Source: Enterococcus mundtii (lineage in GTDB: Bacteria; Bacillota; Bacilli; Lactobacillales; Enterococcaceae). From it: 64,000 nt of DNA. Location of the stretch: positions 1-64,000 of the forward strand of contig NZ_PUAP01000003.1 in assembly GCF_002947535.1 (NCBI RefSeq). The letters are read 5' to 3'. Below are positions 47,740 to 56,655 of the stretch, in pieces. Made by a program: the position numbers and the translations under genes. The stretch's first letter is position 1; each line of letters begins with the position of its first letter. The notes beneath the pieces were generated by a model. That model ran no database searches, was not told the DNA's origin, and saw nothing but the letters and a program-made list of their open reading frames with translations.

Positions 47740-48348
47740 CTATCTCGTTGGTAATGGTGTACCTTTTGCTAGTGGGTTTCTTGCCAAGCCTTGACTTCTT
47801 AATGCATCATTGTGTAGTTTTGCTTGACTATTCGCTCTATTCGTCATTGCGGATAGTCTTGGCTTTCCATCTGGAGTGCCGCCTTTTTCAGCTGAATTAC
47901 TTCTAGACAGTAAAGGCTTTTCAGCTGAACTTCGTCCATGAGACATTGACGCAGTCCCCTGTTCTCTTGTCAGATGGTCTCTACTAATAACAAGTTTTCG
48001 CTTAGCAAAGTTCCAAGCTTTAGATAAAGTTCCCTTATCTTTTGGCTCTTTGTCTATTAACTTTTCTCTTCCATCTGCACGATTTTGCTGATACGTTCTG
48101 TATTTTTGCCTTAAGAAATGCCAAGCTCTGGCTAGAATTCCTTTTTCTTTTGGATCTTTACTTTTTGGATTTTCTCGTGCTTCTTTACGTTTTTGTCGAA
48201 ATACCTGGACTTTTCGATATACTTTCATTCCTAATCGGAAAACTGTTTTTACGAATCTATAGAGCCAAATTGGCCCTTTTTGAAACATTCTTTTGAAAAT
48301 ATTCTCGAGCTTATCGATTTCTGGATCTTTATCTGCGTTATTATGCAT
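47740..48348 (-). CDS. Basic T4SS-linked protein with an internal repeat
   Basis: 202 residues, strongly basic, with no signal peptide. The segment ARENPKSKDPKEKGILARAW, then HFLRQKY, is repeated as GREKLIDKEPKDKGTLSKAW, then NFAKRKL. The C-terminal 70 residues are Ser/Arg-rich with SRSNSAEKGG. It is the last gene of the minus-strand T4SS unit and abuts the anchored protein gene without a gap. I do not recognise a family. The basic, serine-rich tail is similar in style to that of the 943-residue protein and to protein A, so it may be a transferred substrate; it could also be structural. Confidence 0.75.
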   Translation of the reverse strand: MHNNADKDPEIDKLENIFKRMFQKGPIWLYRFVKTVFRLGMKVYRKVQVFRQKRKEARENPKSKDPKEKGILARAWHFLRQKYRTYQQNRADGREKLIDKEPKDKGTLSKAWNFAKRKLVISRDHLTREQGTASMSHGRSSAEKPLLSRSNSAEKGGTPDGKPRLSAMTNRANSQAKLHNDALRSQGLARNPLAKGTPLPTR

Positions 48349-49284
48349 TTAGGTCACATCTCTTTCTGTTATAGTGACTGTATTGCCCTCTTCATCTGTG
48401 GTTTCTTGTGTTCTTGAGGTGTCTGAACGACTCGTTCCATCTTGTGTCATTTGTACAGACTCATACGGCTTTTCAAATAGAGTGTTCCATTGGAAGCTTC
48501 CTTCATTTCCGAGCAACCTGTATTGATTCGCTTCTTCAGTGATTCTAAAAGTGATTGTTTTTTGTAGATTCCCACTGTCTGTTCGATTGACGACAAAGTT
48601 GGCACCCTCATGATCGGTATCAAATGAAACAATTCGATACTCAAACGTTACTTCTTCATCTGATCTCCCTTCTTCAATTTTTTTCTGAGTAAATGTGTCT
48701 TCTCCAAAGTCTAATGTAAAGGAACGACTATTGTTCGTATTTTCCCATGTTCCTTGCATCAAGATATCCATCCACATTTGTGAAACTGCTCGTTGCGCGG
48801 CTTCAATCTGCTCAGAAATTTCTGCTTCTAACTGCGCTTTTACTTCTTCTGTAGGATAAAGATACACATCTTCCCCATCATCTTCTCGATATAAGATCGT
48901 GTTTCCCATCTTAGTTTGTAGGGCAAATTCTTTGGTTTGCTTATTATCGTTTTCTAAAACTACCTGACCACTTGTATTTAAATAATAGGTCCCTGATTCA
49001 AACCAATCACTAGAGACTTTATAGGTTCCATCAGTTGCTAATACGATTTCTGTATCATCTGGTAGATTAGAATACCAGGTGCCACTGTAGATCGTTGCGT
49101 TAAAACGATCTCTTGACTCTGTTGTTGCTTGTTCTTCTGTCGTTGAGTCTGTTGATTTACCTGTATTTTCTTGTGCAGTATTCATTAATGAATACCCTAC
49201 GAGCCCAGCAACCACAACAACAAACAATCCAAGTCCGATAATTATTTTTTTACCTGACTCTGTTTCTAAAAAATTTTTTAACAT
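48349..49284 (-). CDS. Membrane-anchored extracytoplasmic protein of the T4SS operon
   Basis: About 311 residues from ATG 49284, which follows AAAGGAGG closely; the frame is open to 49323. One membrane segment (IIIGLGLFVVVVAGLVGYSL) near residue 15-35 is followed by a Thr/Ser-rich linker and two beta-rich units that start alike (SGTWYSNLPDDTEIVLATDG and QGTWENTNNSRSFTLDFGED). The layout of one anchor plus an outer domain would suit a VirB8-like scaffold position, but I see no sequence evidence for that family. The C terminus is rich in Thr and acidic residues. Confidence 0.78.
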   Translation of the reverse strand: MLKNFLETESGKKIIIGLGLFVVVVAGLVGYSLMNTAQENTGKSTDSTTEEQATTESRDRFNATIYSGTWYSNLPDDTEIVLATDGTYKVSSDWFESGTYYLNTSGQVVLENDNKQTKEFALQTKMGNTILYREDDGEDVYLYPTEEVKAQLEAEISEQIEAAQRAVSQMWMDILMQGTWENTNNSRSFTLDFGEDTFTQKKIEEGRSDEEVTFEYRIVSFDTDHEGANFVVNRTDSGNLQKTITFRITEEANQYRLLGNEGSFQWNTLFEKPYESVQMTQDGTSRSDTSRTQETTDEEGNTVTITERDVT

Positions 49285-49343
49285 ACTTCCTCCTTTCAAG
49301 ATATCCTCTAAACCATCTGTCAATTATTTTCAGTTTTATCTTC

Positions 49344-52300
49344 TTAAGGAAGTCCATATCCTGAAATAACATTACTCCCAATGGCGTAAGTTCTTCTTCT
49401 TACTAGATTGTCAGAGTTACCTTCGATAACCTGAATAATATTTCCGCCAGAATACTCAACGATCCCTACATGGTCTTTTCCTGTTCTTCCACCAGACCAG
49501 TCAAAAAATACAAGATCGCCAGACTGAGGAACATAGTTTTCATCATGTGTTTTGAACTTATCATTCGCTTCAAACCATTCTTTCATATCAAGAACATTTG
49601 CGGTGTTTAATACTCGACCTTGTTCTAAGTAACCTGCTTCATTCGCTATCCACGAAACGAATACGGCAGACCACTCCATTCGATGATTGAATCCAGCCCA
49701 TCGCCAATACTTCTCACCATTCGGATTGCCAAGTTCTCTTCTAGCCAGTTCAGCCAATCTGCCTGTATCTGCCATGATATTCCTTGTAACCATTGCGGTG
49801 TAAAACATATTGCCAAAAACGTATCGCCAGTTATAGCCCAATCCTTGCGCAACAATATGATTGAACGGAATGGTTTGATTATTACTTTTCATTTGCGCAT
49901 ACAAGCGTGCATCTTCAAAGGAATATGGCGCATTTCGTTTGATCAGATCATCGAGATACGCTTCGCCATAATTATAGGCTTGAACCGCTGCAAGGCCATT
50001 AAGATTATTGCTTTGTGCTTTTTTGAGCAGATAAGCAAAATGTTCGACGCCTTTTTCAATGGATTCCTCTGGCGTGGTGATTCGATCTGGAGAGGATAGT
50101 GCCAGTTGCGCATTCATGATATCTGGTTGAATGGCTTCATTTCCACCAGATTCTACCCATATCATGGATAAAATGGCATTAGTAAATGCTTCAATGCCAT
50201 GTTTGCTCGTTTGCTCTGCAACTCTATTTTGCCATTTAGTAACTGCTAATGGGGGATTGATCAGATTCCCATGTAACCCGCCACCATTACGCATATAGGC
50301 TAAGTTGGTATCTGTACTAAAGACTAGATTATTGATGTAGATTGCTGGATAAACATCCGGATCTTTATGCCAGAAACGGTATTCTTTCATTGCAACCAAT
50401 AAATTTCCATCAAACTGATTTCTTGTATAACCAATCAAATCACCTGCTTCTAACGTTCTTCCTGGTCTCACTACTGGATCGATATTGACATAATAGGCAT
50501 AATACAGACCTGTATCCGTTTCTATCGCTGTCGTTACAGGTGCTGAACCATCTGTATGACCAGCCTGATAACTATAGTTGATACTTTCCACTGTCTCAAA
50601 GGTGGTAGCATAAACAGGAGTTCCAGGTTCTGCTTCCAAAGCGATTTGGTAGTGTTGCGTATTAGGATCACGTCGACGATAGCCAAAATTATCCACCACG
50701 TTTGCGTAGTTCATCTTACCAAATGGATTAGCCATGAAAATTTTATCTTCAAAGCGATCTTTCTCCATGATTGGGTAATATTTATCTACTTCATCTTCAT
50801 CAAAAGCAATGACTCGTCCATAGTAATCGTCATCTCTTGAATAACGCCTAGCCACATAGACTTCTACTTCAGGATCCGAGTCAAACATTTCACCAATTGT
50901 TTGGACATTGATTTTGACGGTCGCAACATCTTTTTTCTCACGTTTTACTTCAGTATGCTCTTCACCTGTTTCTTTATCCACCGTGATCACAACGGTTTCA
51001 ACTTCTTTGTCTTTTTCAATGACGGTCGTGTAGTTGTAGACCATGTCATGTAATGCATGGATTTCATCTTTTACAGTGAATACTTTGATAGGTTCAGGTG
51101 ATAATGGGTGTGGTGCGTCCTGAAAAACAGCATATGTGTTATCCCTCCATGACCATGGAATCCAGACACCTGTTTTTTCAGCCACTCTTTTTCGATAGGT
51201 AGCAATGGCAATATTATCGATATCATAATCTTCAAATTTTGCATTTAAGTAGTAGATATAGTTATCTCCATTGGATACATACATAAATTGCTCTGGATCA
51301 GATTCAATCCCGTTAACTTCAAAATAAACCTCATCATGCTCCGGATCATCAACTAGTCGATTGTACGTATCATATACCTCTTTGTTTTTATAAGTATCTA
51401 ACCACGTGACATAGTTGTATGCTTCGGTAATCATCATCGACTCTGTTTTTACGACAAATAAACTTAAAATCGTTGTCCAAAAAGAAACGAAGATTGCAAT
51501 GATCGCAATGATCACTGCAACAATCAAGATGACTACGATCAATTTCAATAAGATAGGTAACTTTAGAATAATAAGTATGGTGATAAGCATACCAACCAAA
51601 TTCAAATTACCCTCTTCATCTCGCCCAACCTTATCAATAATCAAATCTTTGATTTTATTTTTAAAAGGATTTTTAGGCGAAACTTGATTTTTTAACATAT
51701 TATCTAATTTGGCCCGCATATTCCTTTTAGCTGCTACCTTCTTTTTTCCTTCTTTTCGCTTATTATTTCTTTTCTTTTTTTCAAGCTGTTCATTTTTAGA
51801 AAGGTGTAACGCTTTTCTGTCATTTTTATGACGTATCTTCGATGTGGTAGAGCTGATTCTCTCTTGTTGTCCGGTTTGCTTTTCTAGCTTTACTTTACTG
51901 ATGTATCCTTTATAGGTAGTATTTTTCTTTTGTTGTTCACGAATCTGTTGATGGCGGTTCTTTTGATTGAAGATTGCTTGAGTATTCGCTTTTTCTTTTT
52001 TTTGTTCTGTGTTGTTATTAGTAACAGGAGCAGGAGCGATGGTTGTATCGACTTTATTAGGGCGCATCATTGAATCATGTTGCTGTTGCTTTAGCTCATC
52101 TCTTCGACTCTCTCGAACTCTTTTTCGCCGATGGATGCTCTGAGTATTGACCGATTTGCCTTTATTGATGCTATCTAAAGGTTTCTGATTCACATTGTTT
52201 TTATCATTTTTACTTTTGTTTCTCTGAAAAATCGCTTGCTGTGATTTTCTTTTGATATGAGGATTGTTCCCCTTCAATAACTTCATCAGCTTTTTTCTTC

Positions 52301-52433
52301 GAGAAGTACTGATAGAACTGCCTTTTTTTAAAGATAGTTTGCTACCTTTTACTACCATTCTTTTATTATTTGTACTGGTAGTTGTAGCATTCTTACCTGC
52401 CCTGTTCTTGTCTAAAATTTTTGAATCAGCCAC
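49344..52433 (-). CDS. T4SS wall-hydrolase protein: degenerate M23, lysozyme-like and CHAP domains
   Basis: 1029 residues. Residues 1-265 are very basic and cytoplasmic; 278-325 hold one or two membrane segments. Residues 575-680 resemble an M23 peptidase (NFGYRRRDPNTQHYQIALEA, then EPGTPVYA) but lack the metal-binding Asp after the His. Residues 735-885 are a lysozyme-like transglycosylase domain with Glu761 in WVESGGNEA. Residues 893-1029 are a CHAP domain in which the catalytic Cys is replaced by Ser922 (MEWSAVFVSW); His988 (KDHVGIVEY) remains. It resembles the wall hydrolases of Gram-positive conjugation systems (PrgK, TcpG type), which open the wall for the channel. Only the lysozyme-like domain appears able to work. 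Confidence 0.88.
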   Translation of the reverse strand: MADSKILDKNRAGKNATTTSTNNKRMVVKGSKLSLKKGSSISTSRRKKLMKLLKGNNPHIKRKSQQAIFQRNKSKNDKNNVNQKPLDSINKGKSVNTQSIHRRKRVRESRRDELKQQQHDSMMRPNKVDTTIAPAPVTNNNTEQKKEKANTQAIFNQKNRHQQIREQQKKNTTYKGYISKVKLEKQTGQQERISSTTSKIRHKNDRKALHLSKNEQLEKKKRNNKRKEGKKKVAAKRNMRAKLDNMLKNQVSPKNPFKNKIKDLIIDKVGRDEEGNLNLVGMLITILIILKLPILLKLIVVILIVAVIIAIIAIFVSFWTTILSLFVVKTESMMITEAYNYVTWLDTYKNKEVYDTYNRLVDDPEHDEVYFEVNGIESDPEQFMYVSNGDNYIYYLNAKFEDYDIDNIAIATYRKRVAEKTGVWIPWSWRDNTYAVFQDAPHPLSPEPIKVFTVKDEIHALHDMVYNYTTVIEKDKEVETVVITVDKETGEEHTEVKREKKDVATVKINVQTIGEMFDSDPEVEVYVARRYSRDDDYYGRVIAFDEDEVDKYYPIMEKDRFEDKIFMANPFGKMNYANVVDNFGYRRRDPNTQHYQIALEAEPGTPVYATTFETVESINYSYQAGHTDGSAPVTTAIETDTGLYYAYYVNIDPVVRPGRTLEAGDLIGYTRNQFDGNLLVAMKEYRFWHKDPDVYPAIYINNLVFSTDTNLAYMRNGGGLHGNLINPPLAVTKWQNRVAEQTSKHGIEAFTNAILSMIWVESGGNEAIQPDIMNAQLALSSPDRITTPEESIEKGVEHFAYLLKKAQSNNLNGLAAVQAYNYGEAYLDDLIKRNAPYSFEDARLYAQMKSNNQTIPFNHIVAQGLGYNWRYVFGNMFYTAMVTRNIMADTGRLAELARRELGNPNGEKYWRWAGFNHRMEWSAVFVSWIANEAGYLEQGRVLNTANVLDMKEWFEANDKFKTHDENYVPQSGDLVFFDWSGGRTGKDHVGIVEYSGGNIIQVIEGNSDNLVRRRTYAIGSNVISGYGLP

Positions 52434-52460
52434 TTTCCTGTTTCCTTTCCCGTATGCCTA

Positions 52461-54800
52461 TCAAGTTTCCCCAGGTTTCGTTGACATCATCTTATAGAGC
52501 TGTGTATCTTTAGGGAAGTGATCATAAAATGGTAACGTTGTATCCCCAAATACCATAAGACCATAACCTTCTGGAGAGTTCACTACGTATTTTTCTTGTT
52601 CTTCTGAAATATCAAACAGTCTAACTAGCTGTGTACGGTCTGATTTTGCTTGATTCAACATCATGATAAAATCGCTATTTGACAACATCCGTCGAGCTAA
52701 ATCAGACAGTAGTAAGGTTTCGACGTTCTGGGTAATGCCAGTCGGGATCGCTCCCCATTTTCGCGCACGACTCCACAGTTCAAAGAAGTAATTCTCAGAA
52801 TATTCATTCGTAAACAAAAGCTGCATCTCATCAATATATAACCACGTTCGAACGCCTCGTTCACGGTTGGTCGTGATTCGATTCCATACTTGGTCTAATA
52901 CGATCAGCATCCCCATCGTTTTCAATTGTTTTCCTAGATCCTTGATATCATAGATCACTAAACGCTTGGTAATATCGACATTCGTCTCTGCAGAAAAGAC
53001 CGACAAACTTCCTTCAATATAGATTTCTAGATCCATGACTAATTGCTTGGCTTCTTCTTCTTGTTCTTTTAAAATATTATAAAAGTCAATGAAGGTTGGC
53101 GTACGATCATTCAATACTTCATACGTTCGACGACAAACTCGGTCAATCAATGTCTTTTGTGCCGAACTTAGCCCCAAGGCTCCACCAATAATCAGGTCAA
53201 ACAACGAAATCAGAAACTCCGATTTTAGCACGACTGGATCGGTATCATCTCCATAGTTTTCATTGATATCCATTGGATTGATCGTTGTCGGTGAATCACT
53301 AGAGATTTTGATGATCTCACCGTTAAAATTTTGACCAATAACAGAATATTCTCGCTCAGGATCGATAATGATCACTTCATCATCCGCGTCTCGCAATAGT
53401 ACATTGACGATTTCACGTTTGACTGAGAAACTTTTACCAGAACCTGGTGTTCCTAGAACAAATCCATTCGGTGCTTTTAATAATTTTCGATCGAGTGAAA
53501 GAATATTTTTTGAGATCGCATTGACACCATAATACTTCCCATTTTCCTGAATCAAATCCGAAATCGTGAATGGGATAAAAATGGCGGTACTCGCTGTTGA
53601 AAGTGTTCGATCTAATGGGATTGCATTGATTCCCAAAGGTAAGGTCGCATTCAAGCCATTTTCTTGCATGAACTCCAATTCAATGAGTTTGAAGCCAAAA
53701 CGTCGAGACACTGAGTTTATTTCATCATGGACTTCAGCCAATTTTTCTTTCGTTGGTGAATGGAAATAGACAGAACCTGTTAGCGCATATAATTTTTGTC
53801 CCCTGTTTTGTAGATCATCAACCAGACCTTTGGCTTCTGTTAGTGAATAGGAAAGTTCATAAGAGAGCATCTCAAAGTCATATCCACTTTGTAACGCCTT
53901 CTTCTGCTCATCAACTTTTTGTTGTTCCATAAAAGCCAATTTCGTCTTCACTAAATCGAAGGCTTCATCTTGATCCATTGGTTCAATATGTAAAGATACA
54001 ACAATTTCACGTGGGATCTCTAACATTTCAAAAAGAAACGTATCTGATAATTCAGAAGGAAATTCTTGTAAATATAATGTTTTTGCATAATGGTCATCGA
54101 TTTTTACATGGTTTTTATTTTCCTTAAATTCCATGACTTCAGGTAATACCTCTTCGACTTCTGTTTTAACCGTCTTGTCATTCGTTAATAAGATTTCGGA
54201 AATCATATGTAATAATTTTGTTTTTTCTACTTTTTTTGCTTGACTGCCTAAGCGACTAGCAAACATTTCAAAACGATCTGCTACCATCTCTAATTCTTTT
54301 TGTGCAATTTCTAACGTAGGGTGCTTCTGCACAAAGGTAAATAAGATCGTTTTTTTGAAACCATTTTTTTCTTCATCTAATTTCCTTGAAATGACTTGAT
54401 TCATTTCCTCACGATACGAATCGAGGAAATCATTTTTTGCCTTGTAATAAAGAACCGATTGCAAATCAGCAAGCGGTCGTTTCTTTTTATAGACAGTCAA
54501 TTGCAACTTTGTTTTGCTACTCAGTGAATTTAAAAAGTCGCAGTATTGAGAGAAAATTTCAATTTGATGATCGTCAGAAGATAATTGATAATTGATATCT
54601 TGTAACTCAAGCGTCAACGAATAGGTAAACTCATCGATTTTACAAATACCACTTTCATAAATCTCTTCAAACCTAAATGTATCCCTAAAAGGATCAATAT
54701 CTTCTTTCTTCTTCGATTTAGGTTTACTAATAAATTGTTTTTCCTCATCTTTTGGTTTTTTTGTTGGTTTTAACGCTTTGAGCGCTTTTAACTTCATCAT
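52461..54800 (-). CDS. virB4: VirB4/TraE-type T4SS ATPase
   Basis: A 779-residue ATPase that powers channel assembly and transport at the inner face of the membrane. Residues 80-400 are the VirB4 N-terminal domain. Walker A is LGTPGSGKSFSVKREIV near 450, and Walker B is WLYIDEMQLLFTNEY near 655, followed by ARKWGAIPTGITQNVETLL. Its length and motifs are normal. The start overlaps the PrgI-like gene by four bases (ATGA). It is the most conserved marker of the system. Confidence 0.95.
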   Translation of the reverse strand: MMKLKALKALKPTKKPKDEEKQFISKPKSKKKEDIDPFRDTFRFEEIYESGICKIDEFTYSLTLELQDINYQLSSDDHQIEIFSQYCDFLNSLSSKTKLQLTVYKKKRPLADLQSVLYYKAKNDFLDSYREEMNQVISRKLDEEKNGFKKTILFTFVQKHPTLEIAQKELEMVADRFEMFASRLGSQAKKVEKTKLLHMISEILLTNDKTVKTEVEEVLPEVMEFKENKNHVKIDDHYAKTLYLQEFPSELSDTFLFEMLEIPREIVVSLHIEPMDQDEAFDLVKTKLAFMEQQKVDEQKKALQSGYDFEMLSYELSYSLTEAKGLVDDLQNRGQKLYALTGSVYFHSPTKEKLAEVHDEINSVSRRFGFKLIELEFMQENGLNATLPLGINAIPLDRTLSTASTAIFIPFTISDLIQENGKYYGVNAISKNILSLDRKLLKAPNGFVLGTPGSGKSFSVKREIVNVLLRDADDEVIIIDPEREYSVIGQNFNGEIIKISSDSPTTINPMDINENYGDDTDPVVLKSEFLISLFDLIIGGALGLSSAQKTLIDRVCRRTYEVLNDRTPTFIDFYNILKEQEEEAKQLVMDLEIYIEGSLSVFSAETNVDITKRLVIYDIKDLGKQLKTMGMLIVLDQVWNRITTNRERGVRTWLYIDEMQLLFTNEYSENYFFELWSRARKWGAIPTGITQNVETLLLSDLARRMLSNSDFIMMLNQAKSDRTQLVRLFDISEEQEKYVVNSPEGYGLMVFGDTTLPFYDHFPKDTQLYKMMSTKPGET

Positions 54801-55147
54801 GTTTCTTGCCCGCCTACATCTTCGATTTCTTTATTCATTTCTTCCTTAGACTTCTTTTTTCGTGTACCTGGTGCTACGTGGTACTTGAAAAATTGTTTAA
54901 GATATATATCAAAGGTCAAGCCATTTCTTTTAAACCAACCAAATGAAACGATTGGAATGGACGCAAGAATCATAAACCAACTTGTGATTTCCATAGGAAT
55001 CTTTAAGCCGGCAATGAAGATCAAACTGATTACGACATTTACTCCAGCTGCAATAGCTAAACAAAGCAGCTGCTTTAAATTCATTCCTGCAATTACCTTT
55101 TCTTTATATTCTTTAATATCCTTTGGTATCTTTACCTCAACTGCCAT
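54797..55147 (-). CDS. prgI: PrgI-family (VirB3-like) membrane protein
   Basis: 116 residues with two adjacent hydrophobic segments (QLLCLAIAAGVNVVISLIF and SWFMILASIPIVSFGW), preceded by VKIPKDIKEYKEKVIAGM, the usual start of the PrgI family. It ends in a basic and then acidic cytoplasmic tail. Such proteins sit beside VirB4 in all Gram-positive T4SSs and correspond to VirB3. GGAGG precedes the ATG. Confidence 0.9.
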   Translation of the reverse strand: MAVEVKIPKDIKEYKEKVIAGMNLKQLLCLAIAAGVNVVISLIFIAGLKIPMEITSWFMILASIPIVSFGWFKRNGLTFDIYLKQFFKYHVAPGTRKKKSKEEMNKEIEDVGGQET

Positions 55148-55156
55148 AGTTCCTCC

Positions 55157-55981
55157 TTACGATGCTGACATCAATGTTTTTGCCCATCCTTTAGTTTTAT
55201 TTACAGAAAGCAATAAAGCAATCATGTAAACTGTCAAACCTAAAATAATTCCGAAAATTCCTGAACCAACTTCTTCCATGATACGATGGAAGATCGTCGG
55301 ATAAATCACCAATACTAGCGCGATGAATGTTCCTTGTAGTCCGAGTGCAGCGAAATTTTTGAAGAAACCCTTGCTCATCACTGAAAACTCTTGACTTGGT
55401 AAAGCACTCATCGGAATTGGCGCCATTGCACAAAATATATACATCTCTAAAAAACGAAGATAAATGGTGACTTGAACCAGTACGCGAACAACTAGTGATG
55501 CTAAAAACAAGATACACATCACGAGTAATACGACTAATTGTGACCACCAACTTAGTTGAGAGACCGCTTGTCTCACTGCATCTGCTGTATCTCTTACAGC
55601 TGAAGCATTTCCAATTGTTAAAATTCTAGTTGTTAAATTACCGGCAATGATAACCATACCATCTAGAATATTTTGAATTCTTAAAATAACTATGTAACAA
55701 ATGACGAATTTGATCAATGCTTTGATAATCATCTCAAATCCTAACATGGGAGCTCCACCTGCACCTTCAACTTTCGTTGAGATTTTCTGAAACTCTAAAA
55801 GAATAAAAATTGCTAGAATGGATAAAGCAAGTGGCCCAACTACGTGTTGCTGTAGTCGTTCCACTAAACTGTAGGCATCATATATGTAACTTCGTAAATC
55901 CATTCCTAAAACATTTTTTAAATCGTCCCCATTAAGAAATGTCATGATTTGATCAAAGATAGTCATAATTGCAGATTCCAT
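55157..55981 (-). CDS. VirB6/TrbL-like polytopic T4SS protein
   Basis: 274 residues with about six hydrophobic segments, the last five between residues 50 and 265. A conserved-looking loop FLEMYIFCAMAPIPMSALP and SKGFFKNFAALGLQG are typical of TrbL/VirB6-type channel proteins (PrgH of pCF10 is similar). It would form the membrane platform of the channel. AGGAG lies eight bases before the ATG. It stands between the pilin-like and PrgI-like genes. Confidence 0.85.
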   Translation of the reverse strand: MESAIMTIFDQIMTFLNGDDLKNVLGMDLRSYIYDAYSLVERLQQHVVGPLALSILAIFILLEFQKISTKVEGAGGAPMLGFEMIIKALIKFVICYIVILRIQNILDGMVIIAGNLTTRILTIGNASAVRDTADAVRQAVSQLSWWSQLVVLLVMCILFLASLVVRVLVQVTIYLRFLEMYIFCAMAPIPMSALPSQEFSVMSKGFFKNFAALGLQGTFIALVLVIYPTIFHRIMEEVGSGIFGIILGLTVYMIALLLSVNKTKGWAKTLMSAS

Positions 55982-56015
55982 ATGCTATACTCCTACTCTT
56001 CTTTTTGCGTAACGA

Positions 56016-56243
56016 TTATGGTAAAAACGATCCAATGTTGAATGAAGTAGCAAACCAACCTGCAGCGACTAGAATCAATCCACCACCAACAATCTGCCAA
56101 ATCCCTTGTTGCAATTGAGGACCATTTTTATCTTTTAACGCTCCAGCTAAGATAATCGTTCCCCAAATCAACCATAGCCCACCACCAATTAATGTAAACT
56201 GTGAAACTAATCCAAATACTTGTTCTAACAATTGTGCATTCAT
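56016..56243 (-). CDS. Small two-helix membrane protein, VirB2/pilin-like
   Basis: 75 residues with two hydrophobic segments (FTLIGGGLWLIWGTIILAGA and IVGGGLILVAAGWFATSF) joined by a short polar loop, KDKNGPQLQQG. This is the size and shape of VirB2-type pilins and of small proteins at this position in Gram-positive T4SS operons. There is no cleavable signal peptide. A strong AAAGGAG ribosome binding site suggests high expression. It heads the second part of the operon, after a terminator and a likely promoter (TATACT near 56305). Confidence 0.8.
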   Translation of the reverse strand: MNAQLLEQVFGLVSQFTLIGGGLWLIWGTIILAGALKDKNGPQLQQGIWQIVGGGLILVAAGWFATSFNIGSFLP

Positions 56244-56370
56244 AATTTTGCTAATCTCCTTTTTTGTAAAAATAATTTTTTATTTTATTTCATAAATTTA
56301 GTATATGCGAAATTCTCTGTTTACTTGTATCAGTTATTTCTTCCAATAGAAATTTTAGAATAAATTCGGC

Positions 56371-56478
56371 CTATTCCTTTAGTAGATCAACTGGATAATC
56401 GCCTATTATCAAATGAATTTTGTTTTTAGGACTAGAATCATCCTCTACAATTAACCTTCGATAATAACCCTTAAACAT
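56371..56478 (-). pseudogene. Possible remnant frame between virD4 and the pilin-like gene
   Basis: The only notable content of the gap is a short frame, KGYYRRLIVEDDSSPKNKIH, then LIIGDYPVDLLKE, ending at 56371. It is open upstream to a hydrophobic FISFIVFCSN but has no start codon with a ribosome binding site there. It may be the end of a lost lipoprotein gene, or chance. Confidence 0.2.
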
Positions 56479-56577
56479 GTTATTCTTAATTGATATTTCT
56501 GTATTACTGCAAAATACGATGAATGAAATGAACAGATTTCATTGTTCTTTTCAGTGATCCACCATTTATAGCTAATA

Positions 56578-56621
56578 AAAAGCACCACATTCTCAGTCTA
56601 CAATTCGAATGAAGGTGCTTT
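56578..56621 (-). terminator. Terminator after virD4
   Basis: Arms AAAGCACC/GGTGCTTT, with a weakly pairing loop, are followed by a T run on the minus strand. They divide the T4SS locus into two transcription units. Confidence 0.7.
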
Positions 56622-56655
56622 CTATTTATTATGAGTGATTCATTGGTCGAACTAG

